Assembly (NCBI RefSeq): GCF_018613605.1
Contig: NZ_JAGGPU010000006.1
Coordinates: 726,411-790,410, forward strand
Direction of reading: 5' to 3'
Source: Pedobacter sp. ISL-64
GTDB taxonomy: Bacteria; Bacteroidota; Bacteroidia; Sphingobacteriales; Sphingobacteriaceae
DNA length: 64,000 nt
Shown here: positions 10,762 to 19,694 of the stretch, in pieces
How the letters are laid out: each line of letters starts with the position of its first letter
Position numbering within the stretch: position 1 is the first letter of the stretch
Position numbers and translations under genes: made by a program
Notes under the pieces: model-generated
What the model was told of the DNA's origin: nothing
Database searches by the model: none
Seen by the model: the letters and a program-made list of their open reading frames with translations, nothing else

Positions 10762-10881
10762 ATCGTCATTTCGACCACAGTGTTCCAAAGGAACTCCTTC
10801 GGAGGAGAAATCTTAAATCTCATTTAAATAAATTTGATTCATAGATCTCTCCATTTCGCTGTGCTCCAGTCGAGATGACGA
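10762..10881. repeat. Dispersed intergenic palindromic repeat (copy 1)
   Basis: The element opens with GATCGTCATTTCGAC and closes with GTCGAGATGACGA, which are inverted copies of each other. It contains an internal hairpin CTCCTTCGGAGGAG. Similar elements occur at least eight more times in this window, always between genes. This copy lies between convergent udk and the CoA-transferase genes. Confidence 0.85.
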
Positions 10882-10924
10882 CAAATGACGAGCTACCCGT
10901 GGCTAATGCCTCCAAAACGCCAAT

Positions 10925-11584
10925 TTAATCCAATCTCATTTCAGGAATCTCTCCTTCTACTACCAGTCTTCCAGCTGTAGATTGTTGTATAAATTCGATA
11001 CTTACGCCTGGTGCACGCTCCAAAAGTTTAAAACCACCTTCAGGTAAAATATCCAAAACGGCCAATTCAGTTACAATTTTTTTAATGCATTTTACACCGG
11101 TTAAAGGCAAAGTACATTTAGGTAATAATTTACTTTCTCCGGCTTTATTGATGTGCTGCATCGCCACAATGATATTTTTGGCTGATGCTACCAAATCCAT
11201 AGCTCCGCCCATTCCCTTAACCATTTTACCGGGGATTTTCCAGTTGGCAATATCTCCATTTTCTGACACCTCCATGGCTCCCAGAATAGTCAGATCTACT
11301 TTTTGCGCACGGATCATCCCAAAACTCATGGCCGAATCAAAAATAGACGATCCTGGCAAGGTAGTAATGGTCTGTTTACCTGCGTTTATTAAATCGGCAT
11401 CTTCCTCTCCTTCGAAGGGAAATGGCCCCATACCCAATAAGCCGTTTTCAGATTGTAACACTACGTTAATTCCCTTTGGAATATAATTGGCGACCAAAGT
11501 AGGTATGCCAATACCAAGGTTAACATAGTATCCGTCTTTTATTTCTTTAGCGATGCGCTGTGCGATTTCTTCTTTTGAAAACAT
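10925..11584 (-). CDS. scoB: 3-oxoacid CoA-transferase subunit B
   Basis: The 219-residue protein is the beta subunit of a class I CoA-transferase, which moves CoA between succinyl-CoA (or acetyl-CoA) and acetoacetate. The motif SENGLLGMGP near residue 45 carries the catalytic glutamate that forms the CoA thioester. The ATG at 11584 gives the normal family N-terminus (MFSKEEIAQRIA). The longer frame upstream adds an unrelated tail. It lies directly downstream of subunit A, and the pair forms an operon for ketone body or butanoate metabolism. The exact acid specificity cannot be set from sequence. Confidence 0.92.
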   Translation of the reverse strand: MFSKEEIAQRIAKEIKDGYYVNLGIGIPTLVANYIPKGINVVLQSENGLLGMGPFPFEGEEDADLINAGKQTITTLPGSSIFDSAMSFGMIRAQKVDLTILGAMEVSENGDIANWKIPGKMVKGMGGAMDLVASAKNIIVAMQHINKAGESKLLPKCTLPLTGVKCIKKIVTELAVLDILPEGGFKLLERAPGVSIEFIQQSTAGRLVVEGEIPEMRLD

Positions 11585-11642
11585 ATTTTTTTTTAATGAT
11601 TGATTGAAAGAATTTCGAATGAGTGAATGAACCACCAATGAA

Positions 11643-12344
11643 CTATTGAACCTTCCTCACCGTTCGTTGCTCGATTCTTTTCTCATAATCTTTCCCTTGA
11701 AAAATCCGATGAACATAAATACCAGGCGTATGGATATAATCTGGATCTAATTCACCAGCTTCTACCAATTCTTCTACCTCGGCAATGGTTACTTTACCTG
11801 CCATAGCCATTATAGGATTAAAGTTGCGGCTGGTAGACCTGAAGATCAAATTTCCAGCGGTATCACCTTTCCAGGCTTTAACAATAGCGAAATCTGCATC
11901 AAAGGCATATTCCATTAAATAATCCTTGCCATCAAAATTGCGCACTTCTTTGCCTTCTGCCACTTCGGTACCCACGCCCGCAGGCGTAAAAATTGCAGGC
12001 ATACCATATCCAGCAGCCAGGCAACGCGTCGCTAAGGTACCTTGCGGAATAAGGTCTACTTCAAGTTCGCCACTCAGCAATTGCCTTTCAAATTCGGCAT
12101 TTTCACCTACATACGAAGAAATCATTTTTTTAACCTGGCGTTGTTTCAGCATTAAACCAATACCAAAATCATCAACACCAGCATTATTAGAGATACAGGT
12201 TAAATTTTTCACCTGCTTGTTTACCAAAGCATTAATGCAATTTTCTGGAATACCACAAAGCCCGAAACCACCAAGCATGAGGGTAGCACCGTCTGATATA
12301 TCTTTGATAGCCTCTTCAGCTCCAGATACCACTTTATTTATCAT
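11643..12344 (-). CDS. scoA: 3-oxoacid CoA-transferase subunit A
   Basis: This 233-residue protein is the alpha subunit of the same CoA-transferase. The family glycine-rich CoA-binding stretch [13 protein letters not shown] is at about residues 22-34, and the [11 protein letters not shown] segment lies near residue 120. It is the first gene of a two-gene operon with subunit B, 58 nt downstream. Length and order are typical of succinyl-CoA:3-ketoacid CoA-transferases in Bacteroidota. Confidence 0.92.
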   Translation of the reverse strand: MINKVVSGAEEAIKDISDGATLMLGGFGLCGIPENCINALVNKQVKNLTCISNNAGVDDFGIGLMLKQRQVKKMISSYVGENAEFERQLLSGELEVDLIPQGTLATRCLAAGYGMPAIFTPAGVGTEVAEGKEVRNFDGKDYLMEYAFDADFAIVKAWKGDTAGNLIFRSTSRNFNPIMAMAGKVTIAEVEELVEAGELDPDYIHTPGIYVHRIFQGKDYEKRIEQRTVRKVQ

Positions 12345-12436
12345 CTTATGAATTTTTTGGTTAGTTCGCTAAATTACAAATTGCCGTCAAAAATGTAGCA
12401 TTTATAATTTTTAAATCTTCCAGGAATATTAATTAA

Positions 12437-12467
12437 TTGGAATTAATCTAAATAACTATTACCTTTG
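12437..12467 (+). promoter_or_regulatory. Bacteroidota-type promoter of the small Cys-rich gene
   Basis: TTG at 12437-12439, a 20-nt spacer and TACCTTTG at 12460-12467 match the TTG / TAnnTTTG consensus very well. Transcription would begin only a few bases before the ATG at 12475, suggesting a leaderless or near-leaderless message. Confidence 0.7.
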
Positions 12468-12474
12468 TGCTGCA

Positions 12475-12636
12475 ATGATTTACGAGAGAGAAGAAAGTCT
12501 ATTCATATTACCCACCGATCCTGAATTTCAAAAAGGCATGGGTTTTATTTTCAGCTGTACGGCTGAGCATAAAAAATGTTGTGAGAAATTCAAAAAAGGT
12601 AAACGCTGTAAAAAGTGCCCCGGACGGAAAAAATAA
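12475..12636 (+). CDS. Small Cys/Lys-rich protein, 53 residues
   Basis: An ATG at 12475 opens a 53-codon frame ending in TAA at 12634-12636. The C-terminal half is rich in lysine and has five cysteines: one in FSCTA, a CC pair, and a final CKKC arrangement. This looks like a metal-binding or redox knuckle. The N-terminal half contains LPTDPEFQKGMGF. A strong consensus promoter sits directly upstream, which supports a real gene. No function is assigned. It resembles small hypothetical proteins I associate with Bacteroidota, but I could not search for relatives. It converges on the sugar dehydrogenase gene 5 nt further on. Confidence 0.75.
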   Translation: MIYEREESLFILPTDPEFQKGMGFIFSCTAEHKKCCEKFKKGKRCKKCPGRKK

Positions 12637-12641
12637 TTAAT

Positions 12642-13730
12642 CTACTTCGCAATTTCTACAATTTTATCATCGCTTCCATTACTGGTACAGATATAAATTT
12701 TCCCTTCTGGCGATTGGCAAACAGCCCTTATCCTACCATAAGTGTTTACATAAAAATCTTTCGTTGCTGTAATTTTTGTTTGAGCATCATCTAATTTAAG
12801 CTGCATCAATTTAGTCCCTTTTAATACTGCCAATAGTAACGAATTTTTAAACTGCGGAATATAATCTGAATTGTAATAAGCTAAACCACTAGGCGCAATA
12901 GTTGGTGTCCAATTGATTAATGGCTCTACCACATTGTTCGAACTGCAAAACGATTGTTCTCCACTTTCATTACAAAAACCTTTAATATTTGGCCATCCGT
13001 AGTTTCTTCCCTTTTCGATAATATTAATCTCATCATCAGAATCCGGGCCATGCTCTGAAGAGAAAATTTTATTGCCTACCTGGGTCAATCCTTGTGCATT
13101 TCGATGTCCTAAAGACCAAACTGGGTTATTTGGATAAGGGTTATCACCGGGGATCGAGCCATCTAAATTTATCCTTAAAATTTTCCCCGCTAAGGAATTA
13201 ACATTTTGAGGATTGCCAGTATCAGCAGCATCGCCAGTACTGATAAATAGTTTACCGCCACTGATCAGCAAACGCGAACCATTGTGGATTGAAGCAGCAG
13301 GAATCTGATCCAATAATACCTGCGGACTCGTTAAATTTCCTCCGCCGTAAGTATAACGTACAACTTTAGCTTTATAGGTACTACCATAGCCATAAATTAC
13401 ATAAACGTATGGGTTACTGGTAAAATCGGGATGGAGTGTCATTCCAAGCAAGCCACCTTCTCCATTGGTGCGTACTTCGGTTATGGTAAGTAAAGGCGTT
13501 ACTTGCCCATTGGCAGGATTTAAACGACTAATTTTACCTGCTTTTTCGGTAAACCAAATGAAATTATCAGGTCCATACACTATTTCCCAAGGAAGGCTCA
13601 ATCCGGATACAACTACTTTTGATTTTAATTCTACATCAGGTAAAGTACCTGGATTGTCGTTATCATCACCATTCTTTTTGCAATTTGTAACGAATAGCAT
13701 TACAAATAAACAGAGTAGTATTGCCCTCAT
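12642..13730 (-). CDS. PQQ-type soluble sugar dehydrogenase-like lipoprotein
   Basis: The 362-residue protein has a lipoprotein signal with Cys17 (LFVTNCKKN) and a six-bladed beta-propeller of the soluble aldose/glucose dehydrogenase family (GSDH). Family motifs include LPWEIVYGPDNFIWFTEKAG near the start, GEGGLLGMTLHP, GHRNAQGL and SEHGPDSDDEIN. Relatives oxidise aldoses in the periplasm with PQQ; whether this host makes or takes up PQQ is not shown here. It appears monocistronic. Confidence 0.87.
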   Translation of the reverse strand: MRAILLCLFVMLFVTNCKKNGDDNDNPGTLPDVELKSKVVVSGLSLPWEIVYGPDNFIWFTEKAGKISRLNPANGQVTPLLTITEVRTNGEGGLLGMTLHPDFTSNPYVYVIYGYGSTYKAKVVRYTYGGGNLTSPQVLLDQIPAASIHNGSRLLISGGKLFISTGDAADTGNPQNVNSLAGKILRINLDGSIPGDNPYPNNPVWSLGHRNAQGLTQVGNKIFSSEHGPDSDDEINIIEKGRNYGWPNIKGFCNESGEQSFCSSNNVVEPLINWTPTIAPSGLAYYNSDYIPQFKNSLLLAVLKGTKLMQLKLDDAQTKITATKDFYVNTYGRIRAVCQSPEGKIYICTSNGSDDKIVEIAK

Positions 13731-13790
13731 AACCGTAACGTTTTAGAAATAACAACGTTACGGTTATAAAGTTTTATTTTTATTGGGATA

Positions 13791-13887
13791 GGTCGTCATT
13801 TCGAGCATAGTGCAACGAAGCCGAGAAATCTTTTAAACTAAGTTTACAAAACCTCAAAGATCACTCCAATACGGTCGAGATGACGAT
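13791..13887. repeat. Dispersed intergenic palindromic repeat (copy 2)
   Basis: It starts with GGTCGTCATTTCGAG and ends with GGTCGAGATGACGA, inverted copies with a variable centre. It lies upstream of the sugar dehydrogenase gene and downstream of mutS2. Confidence 0.8.
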
Positions 13888-14100
13888 GATCGGGTGGATT
13901 TTCTGTGTTTTTGTTCGATTCTAATGAGCGCATAATAGTTCTGCGATTTTATCGCGAAATATAATTAGAATGTCAGATGGTAACATCCGACATCACTATT
14001 ATCTAATTAATAATATAGATCTCTCCATTACGTTGCACTCCAGTCGAGATGACGCTTGGATAACTCAAATCTCATGTCTCAAATCTCTCATCTCACAACA
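13888..14100. repeat. Gap with a partial repeat and small hairpins
   Basis: The stretch 14015-14055 (TAGATCTCTCCATTACG to CAGTCGAGATGACG) is a 3' half copy of the dispersed repeat. Before it lies an imperfect hairpin, ATGTCAGATG and CATCCGACAT at about 13971-13994. No gene is visible. Confidence 0.6.
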
Positions 14101-16479
14101 TCAATTCAAATACACATAAGTAATCCCATCCCCACCTCTATCAGCATGTTCATCTTCCATCCTATTTACCTGACTATATTTACGCAGGTATTCTCTGATC
14201 ATTTTCCGCAAAATGCCATCACCTTTACCGTGAATCAGTTTAATGGACGGAAAGCCGAGCATAATGGCTTTATCTAAATATTTCTCTACTTCAAAGAGGG
14301 CGTCTTCAGTTCGTTTTCCACGAAGATCAAGTTCGGCCCTGAAACCAGATACGGCATCATTCATGCGCCCTGCAAAAGAATTTGCACTGCTTTGAACTAC
14401 TTTTTTAGCTTCGCGGTTACTCACCTTTTGAACGCGGTTCTTTTTAACAGTCGATCGTAAATCGCCAATAGCCAAAACCAATTCATTGCGGTTAATTTCT
14501 AAAACCTGACCAATGGTTTCACTATCTGTAAATTTCACTAAATCACCAATTTCAATTTCACCGCCAACAATTACCTGTACTGGTTTAGGGCGCTCTTTCG
14601 GAATAGTATTTTTAACCAGCTCTTTTTGCAAATTCTGGCGGAGCTCTTTAGTTACTTCTTTATCAGCTTGCTTTTCCTTAATCTCAGCGATGGTATTTTC
14701 AACCAGTTTATTGGCATTTTTAATAATATTCTGCGCCTCTTGTTTCGCCTCTTTAATCAGTACCTTTCTATTCTCCTCTAAAAAGCTTTTCAACTTTTCA
14801 TTTTCGGCAACCAGGTTTTTAGCTTTATTCTGCTGATTGGCTAAACTTACTTTGGCATCGTACACATTTTTCTTTTCGCGCTCCAGATCAACAAGCATGG
14901 TATCTACGCGGTTCTGGTTAGATCCTGTTTTTTCTTTAGCCAGCTCGATTACCTCTTTTGGCAAACCAATATTCTGAGCGATTTCGAATGCATAAGAACT
15001 ACCAGGTTTACCCATTTCCAAAATATAAAGTGGTTTCATTTTGGCATTATCAAAAAGCATTGATGCATTTTCCAAACCAGGTGTATTACCTGCAAAAAGC
15101 TTTAAATTAGAATAATGGGTAGTAATTACCCCCCTCACCTTTTTATTGTTCAACACCTCTAAAACAGCTTCAGCCATTGGTCCCCCAAACTGCGGATCGG
15201 TTCCGGTACCAAACTCATCAATCAGCACCATCGTTTTTGGCGAAGCATGTTCTACAAAATAGCGCATCTTCTTTAGGTGTGCACTGTAAGTACTTAAATC
15301 ACTTTCTATAGATTGGTCATCGCCGATATCGGCAAAAATATTTTCAAAAATACCCACTTCACTATTCGCATCAACCGGAATTAACAAACCTGTTTGCAAC
15401 ATAATCTGCAAAAGGCCAACGGTTTTCATACAAACCGATTTACCGCCTGCATTTGGTCCTGATACCAATACCACCCGGGTTTCGGCATCTATATGGATAT
15501 TTAAAGGTGTGACCGTTTTCTTTTCGGCGGCAAATGAAATCGATAATAAAGGGTGCCTTGCATTAATCAGCTTGGTTTTAGGCTCTTTTAACAAACCTGG
15601 CATCTCAGCTTCAATATCCATCGCAAATAAAGCCTTTGCACGAACAAAATCCAGTTTGGTAAGGAAACCATGGTAAGAAAGCAATAGTGGCGAATATGGC
15701 CGCAAATCGTCCGTTAGCGCAATTAAAATCTTAATAATTTCCCGGCGTTTGTCAAACTCTAAGTCGCGCAGCTTATTATTTAGGGTAAATACTTCTTCAG
15801 GCTCAATGTAAACCGTCTGCCCTGTTGCCGATTCATCGTGTACAAAGCCCTTGAGTTTACGCTTGTTCTCGGCCAAAACCGGAATACACATTCTACCATC
15901 ACGAATGGTTAAACTACCATCGGCAACCCAGTTATTGGCAATCGCCTGCTTGTAGATCGAATCCATTCGCTTACGCACATCTTGTTCAGCTTTCGAAATG
16001 GCAGAGGTAATCTCCTGCAATTCTTTTGATGCATTGGGTTTGATCTTTCCTTTGGCATCTATAACGCTTTCTATTTTACGAAGGATCGTTTTTTCGATCG
16101 GCAGATGCTCAAATAAAGCTTCTAATGTAGGGTATACTTCTGCACGTTCTTCGAAAAAACGGAGTACCGAGAAAACCGTATGCAACGAAGTATATACCTG
16201 AAACCACTCATCTTCCAATAGATAAGTGCCTTCAACCCTGATTTTTTCAACCAGCGACTTAATATCAAAAAAGGTATTAATCTGTAGTGGTTCCTGATTT
16301 TGCAGGATACTTTTAAACTCGTTTGTTTGTCGTAGAAACTTATCAATCTGATCAAAACGGTTCATCACCTGCATCTTCTCTACCATTGTTTGCCCCATCG
16401 GACTTAAACAATGTTTGCTAATCAGTTGCCTGATCTCAACAAAACCTAAACGTTCTAAACAGTTTTCGGGATATAACAT
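14101..16479 (-). CDS. mutS2: MutS2 (recombination-suppressing or ribosome-rescue ATPase)
   Basis: The protein has about 792 residues from the ATG at 16479; the longer frame needs a TTG start. It has the MutS core without the mismatch-recognition domain. The Walker A motif GPNAGGKS lies near residue 340 and the Walker B/signature region VLIDEFGTGTDP near 420. A long coiled region follows (about 510-620). The C-terminal Smr domain (from about 710) has the LDLRGKR and HGKGDG motifs. MutS2 proteins bind branched DNA, and in some bacteria collided ribosomes. The upstream DUF4296 gene ends 1 nt before this start, so they are likely cotranscribed. Confidence 0.94.
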   Translation of the reverse strand: MLYPENCLERLGFVEIRQLISKHCLSPMGQTMVEKMQVMNRFDQIDKFLRQTNEFKSILQNQEPLQINTFFDIKSLVEKIRVEGTYLLEDEWFQVYTSLHTVFSVLRFFEERAEVYPTLEALFEHLPIEKTILRKIESVIDAKGKIKPNASKELQEITSAISKAEQDVRKRMDSIYKQAIANNWVADGSLTIRDGRMCIPVLAENKRKLKGFVHDESATGQTVYIEPEEVFTLNNKLRDLEFDKRREIIKILIALTDDLRPYSPLLLSYHGFLTKLDFVRAKALFAMDIEAEMPGLLKEPKTKLINARHPLLSISFAAEKKTVTPLNIHIDAETRVVLVSGPNAGGKSVCMKTVGLLQIMLQTGLLIPVDANSEVGIFENIFADIGDDQSIESDLSTYSAHLKKMRYFVEHASPKTMVLIDEFGTGTDPQFGGPMAEAVLEVLNNKKVRGVITTHYSNLKLFAGNTPGLENASMLFDNAKMKPLYILEMGKPGSSYAFEIAQNIGLPKEVIELAKEKTGSNQNRVDTMLVDLEREKKNVYDAKVSLANQQNKAKNLVAENEKLKSFLEENRKVLIKEAKQEAQNIIKNANKLVENTIAEIKEKQADKEVTKELRQNLQKELVKNTIPKERPKPVQVIVGGEIEIGDLVKFTDSETIGQVLEINRNELVLAIGDLRSTVKKNRVQKVSNREAKKVVQSSANSFAGRMNDAVSGFRAELDLRGKRTEDALFEVEKYLDKAIMLGFPSIKLIHGKGDGILRKMIREYLRKYSQVNRMEDEHADRGGDGITYVYLN

Positions 16480-16480
16480 A

Positions 16481-17038
16481 TTATTGTACAATAGCTGGAC
16501 TTCGAACTACTTCCGATACGCCAGCTTTTTTTATATTAATTAATGAATCGGCCTGTTTTTTCTTCTTTGCAATTTCAGCAACTGCTTTAACCTTCGATAA
16601 AGAATCTGGTTTCATTTTTTTTCTGATCGCAAGAGAATCGGCCTTAAATTTCTTTGCTATCACTAAAGAGTCGGCTTTAAATGCTTTTTTCTTTATTATC
16701 AGATCAGCTAATGCCGTTCCCTTTTTTTGCTTGGCTAACAATTTTTGTATGTTTTTATACATCGCCTCTAATGCTACAGGGTTGGTATTATACCATATTA
16801 AACTCTTGTTATATTCGGCAGAATCTGTACCAAATTTTTTATAAATCCCTTTATAATAAGCTGATGCCACCTTCTTTGCTGAATCTACTACATAAATGCT
16901 TGAAAGGTAGCCATCAACAATGTGCATATCGTATAAAATCTTTTCCATTTTATCAGGTTTAATAATGCCATCAGGTATACCAGGTTTGCAACCAAACCAT
17001 AATATAGCTGTCATTAAAACCCATATTAATCTCTTCAT
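16481..17038 (-). CDS. DUF4296 lipoprotein
   Basis: The protein has 185 residues from the ATG at 17038. It has a short lipoprotein signal ending at Cys17 (LWFGCKPG). The DUF4296 core (about 25-105) has the pattern MEKILYDMHIVDGY followed by YKGIYKKFGTDSAEYNKSL. The C-terminal third is a low-complexity tail with repeated KADSL/KPDSL units. The function of DUF4296 is unknown. These proteins are typical of Bacteroidota and are predicted to sit in the envelope. It is placed directly before mutS2 on the same strand. Confidence 0.85.
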   Translation of the reverse strand: MKRLIWVLMTAILWFGCKPGIPDGIIKPDKMEKILYDMHIVDGYLSSIYVVDSAKKVASAYYKGIYKKFGTDSAEYNKSLIWYNTNPVALEAMYKNIQKLLAKQKKGTALADLIIKKKAFKADSLVIAKKFKADSLAIRKKMKPDSLSKVKAVAEIAKKKKQADSLINIKKAGVSEVVRSPAIVQ

Positions 17039-17107
17039 GCTTAATTTAAATATTATTTTTTGCCCAAATTGCGGCAAGGTTATTAATTTTACCAAAAATA
17101 GTTATAA

Positions 17108-17809
17108 ATGAGCATAGCTGATAATCTTAAACAATATAAAAGCGAAGTTGAATCAGGCGGGGTAAAACTAATTGCCGTTTCAAAAACACAACCAGTAGAA
17201 TCAATTTTAGAAGCCTACAACGCCGGACAGCGCATTTTTGGAGAAAACCATGTACAAGAAATGGTAGATAAACAGGCACAACTTCCAAACGATATCGAAT
17301 GGCACCTTATTGGCCATTTACAAAGTAATAAGGTAAAATACATTGCCCCTTTTGTAAAACTTATTCATGGGGTAGACAGTTTGAAACTGCTACAGGAAAT
17401 CAATAAACAAGCGGCAAAAAACAAACGCGTAATTGATTGCTTATTACAGGTTTACATTGCAGATGAAGACACTAAATTCGGACTTGGTTTTGATGAAGTA
17501 ATCGAATTGCTACGTGCCGAAGACTTAGCCGAATTGAAAAATATCCGTATTGTGGGCTTAATGGGCATCGCCACCAATACCAAGAACGAAAAACAGATTA
17601 CGACCGAATTTCACGAACTAAAAGTATTTTTTGATGGCATTAAAGTGAGTTTTTTCCGTAAAGACGATGCTTTTAAAGAAATATCGACCGGAATGAGTGC
17701 AGATTATAAAATTGCAATTGAAGAAGGCAGTACAATGGTACGCATTGGTAGCAGTATTTTCGGAAAAAGGGTAATCAAACATTTCAAAAACGATATTACG
17801 ACCAACTAA
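17108..17809 (+). CDS. YggS-family pyridoxal-phosphate homeostasis protein
   Basis: The 233-residue protein is a single-domain PLP-binding TIM barrel of the YggS/PLPBP family. Lys26 in AVSKTQP is the expected Schiff-base lysine. The family motifs FGENHVQE, WHLIGHLQSNK, GLMGIAT and MSADYKIAIEEGSTMVRIGS are all present. These proteins buffer PLP and balance vitamin B6-dependent amino acid metabolism; they have no known catalytic activity. It is the first gene of a tight operon with an acetyltransferase (1-nt gap) and aspartate kinase (1-nt gap). Confidence 0.93.
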   Translation: MSIADNLKQYKSEVESGGVKLIAVSKTQPVESILEAYNAGQRIFGENHVQEMVDKQAQLPNDIEWHLIGHLQSNKVKYIAPFVKLIHGVDSLKLLQEINKQAAKNKRVIDCLLQVYIADEDTKFGLGFDEVIELLRAEDLAELKNIRIVGLMGIATNTKNEKQITTEFHELKVFFDGIKVSFFRKDDAFKEISTGMSADYKIAIEEGSTMVRIGSSIFGKRVIKHFKNDITTN

Positions 17810-17810
17810 T

Positions 17811-18278
17811 ATGGATTTTAACATCAGATTTGCGACTGCAGAAGATTGTCCAAGAATATTGGAATTAATTAATGAGCTCGCCATTTATGAGCGTGCCCCT
17901 GAAGAAGTAACGGTTACTTTAGATCACTTTATCGATGCTGGTTTTGGCAAAGCCCCAGTATGGAAAGCTTACGTAGCCGAAGTAAATAATATAATTGTGG
18001 GCTTCGCATTATACTATACACGTTACTCTACATGGAAAGGATGCAGGTTATATCTCGAAGATTTTATCGTAACAGAAGAATTTAGAGGAAAAGGTCTGGG
18101 TAAAGTATTATTCGAAAAAGTGATAGAAGAGGCTAAAAACGGTAATTATAGCGGCATGGTTTGGCAAGTATTAGACTGGAACGAGCCGGCAATAAACTTC
18201 TACAATAAATATAAGGCACATTTAGAAAGTGGCTGGTTAAACGCAGCTTTCTCTAAAGAACAAATCAAGGCATTTTAA
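17811..18278 (+). CDS. GNAT-family N-acetyltransferase
   Basis: The 155-residue protein has the GNAT fold with the acetyl-CoA pyrophosphate-binding loop EFRGKGLGKVLF (about residues 85-96). The YLEDFIVTEEFRG segment and a C-terminal NFYNKY motif are typical of the diamine/spermidine acetyltransferase-like branch. It probably acetylates a small amine or amino acid, but the substrate is uncertain. It is the middle gene of the operon with the YggS-like protein and aspartate kinase, which hints at amino acid or polyamine metabolism. Confidence 0.88.
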   Translation: MDFNIRFATAEDCPRILELINELAIYERAPEEVTVTLDHFIDAGFGKAPVWKAYVAEVNNIIVGFALYYTRYSTWKGCRLYLEDFIVTEEFRGKGLGKVLFEKVIEEAKNGNYSGMVWQVLDWNEPAINFYNKYKAHLESGWLNAAFSKEQIKAF

Positions 18279-18279
18279 T

Positions 18280-19545
18280 ATGGATATTTTTAAGTTTGGT
18301 GGTGCCTCGGTAAAAGATGCAGATGGAGTGAAAAATCTGGCCAATATTGTCCGCGATTACAAAAAAGGAAATTTACTGATTGTGATTTCGGCGATGGGTA
18401 AGATTACTGATAAACTGGAAAAGTTAACGCAGGCATTCTTATCACAAAGTGACGAAGCGCATGCAATTTTTGATGAGATTAAACATTTCCATTTCAGTAT
18501 TATAGATGAGCTGTTTCAAGGCAAAGCCAATCCTGTTTATGATGATGTGGCTAACACATTTGTTGAAATTGACTGGCTGATTGAAGATGAACCGGATAAC
18601 AACGCTGATTACATTTACGACCAGATTGTATCTATCGGCGAAGTGGTTTCTACAAAAATTGTGGCAGCCTGGTTAAACGAAACAGGTAATAAAGCCCTTT
18701 GGGCTGATGCACGGAATTATATCCAGACTGACAATACCTACCGCGAAGGAAAAGTAGATTGGGCAAAAACCAATCAGATTATACAAAAAGACTTATTACC
18801 ACTCTTAACCGACAACATTATTGTCACACAAGGATTTATTGGCGGCACCAGCGAAAACTACACCACAACTTTAGGCAGGGAAGGTTCTGATTATTCGGCA
18901 GCCATATTTGCTTCCTGCTTAGATGCTGCTGCACTAACCATCTGGAAGGATGTTCCCGGGGTATTAAATGCAGATCCGAAATGGTTTGACGAAACAGAAA
19001 AAATTGCCCAGCTTTCTTATCACGATGCGATAGAGCTTACTTATTATGGCGCAACGGTAATCCATCCAAAAACAATAAAACCACTTCAAAATAAAGGGAT
19101 TCCGCTTTTTGTAAGGTCATTTATCCAACCAGAAGGCTCAGGAACAGCAATTACCAAAGAAAATAACCCATTGCCTATCCCCTCTTTTATCTTTAAGGTT
19201 AACCAGGCGTTGATTTCTATTTTCCCAAAAGATTATTCTTTTATTATCGAAGAAAACCTGAGCAATATTTTTGAGCTTTTCCATACACACCGGATCAAAA
19301 TCAATACCATGCTCAATTCTGCTATCAGCTTTTCGGTAAGCGTTGATGATCATCCTACTCAAATTGAAAAACTGATCAAAGACCTTTCTCAAGAATTTAC
19401 AGTAAAATACAACAAGGGCCTGGAACTGGTAACCATCCGCTATTATAACCAGCAAACAATAGACCGTGTAACAGTTGATAAAGATATTTTATTGGAAGTG
19501 AAGAGCCGTCATACCTGCCAGATGGTGATGAAGAATAGGGTCTAA
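18280..19545 (+). CDS. Aspartate kinase (monofunctional)
   Basis: The 421-residue protein phosphorylates L-aspartate, the first step to lysine, threonine and methionine. The kinase domain starts at FKFGGASV (residues 4-11). It includes GFIGGTSENYTTTLGREGSDYSAA (quoted in part), the ATP/aspartate-binding region near residues 185-210. Regulatory ACT-like sequence follows from about residue 310. The length fits a stand-alone enzyme, without the homoserine dehydrogenase domain of ThrA. It is the third gene of the operon beginning at 17108. Confidence 0.9.
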   Translation: MDIFKFGGASVKDADGVKNLANIVRDYKKGNLLIVISAMGKITDKLEKLTQAFLSQSDEAHAIFDEIKHFHFSIIDELFQGKANPVYDDVANTFVEIDWLIEDEPDNNADYIYDQIVSIGEVVSTKIVAAWLNETGNKALWADARNYIQTDNTYREGKVDWAKTNQIIQKDLLPLLTDNIIVTQGFIGGTSENYTTTLGREGSDYSAAIFASCLDAAALTIWKDVPGVLNADPKWFDETEKIAQLSYHDAIELTYYGATVIHPKTIKPLQNKGIPLFVRSFIQPEGSGTAITKENNPLPIPSFIFKVNQALISIFPKDYSFIIEENLSNIFELFHTHRIKINTMLNSAISFSVSVDDHPTQIEKLIKDLSQEFTVKYNKGLELVTIRYYNQQTIDRVTVDKDILLEVKSRHTCQMVMKNRV

Positions 19546-19576
19546 AACTTATAATATCATTAACTTAAAAAACATT

Positions 19577-19656
19577 GTCATCCTGAGCTTGTCGAAGGAC
19601 AAGTATCTTATTTATTTGAGATTACCTGCAGGTCTTCGACAGGCTCAGACTGACAA
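19577..19656. repeat. Dispersed palindromic repeat, TCCTGAGC variant
   Basis: GTCATCCTGAGCTTGTCGAAGGA at the left is mirrored by TCTTCGACAGGCTCAGACTGAC at the right. It is a variant of the window's intergenic repeat family, here between two co-directional genes. Confidence 0.75.
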
Positions 19657-19694
19657 TAGCGCCTACCCTTATAACAAGTACCTGAATTTAAACA

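Noticed and set aside
10762..10881. Regularly spaced repeats as a CRISPR array
   Set aside because: Units are single, scattered and inverted rather than direct repeats with spacers, and no cas gene is present.
13411..13417. GGGTTAC inside the sugar dehydrogenase gene
   Set aside because: It is within coding sequence and lacks the GYATTAA half at the right spacing.
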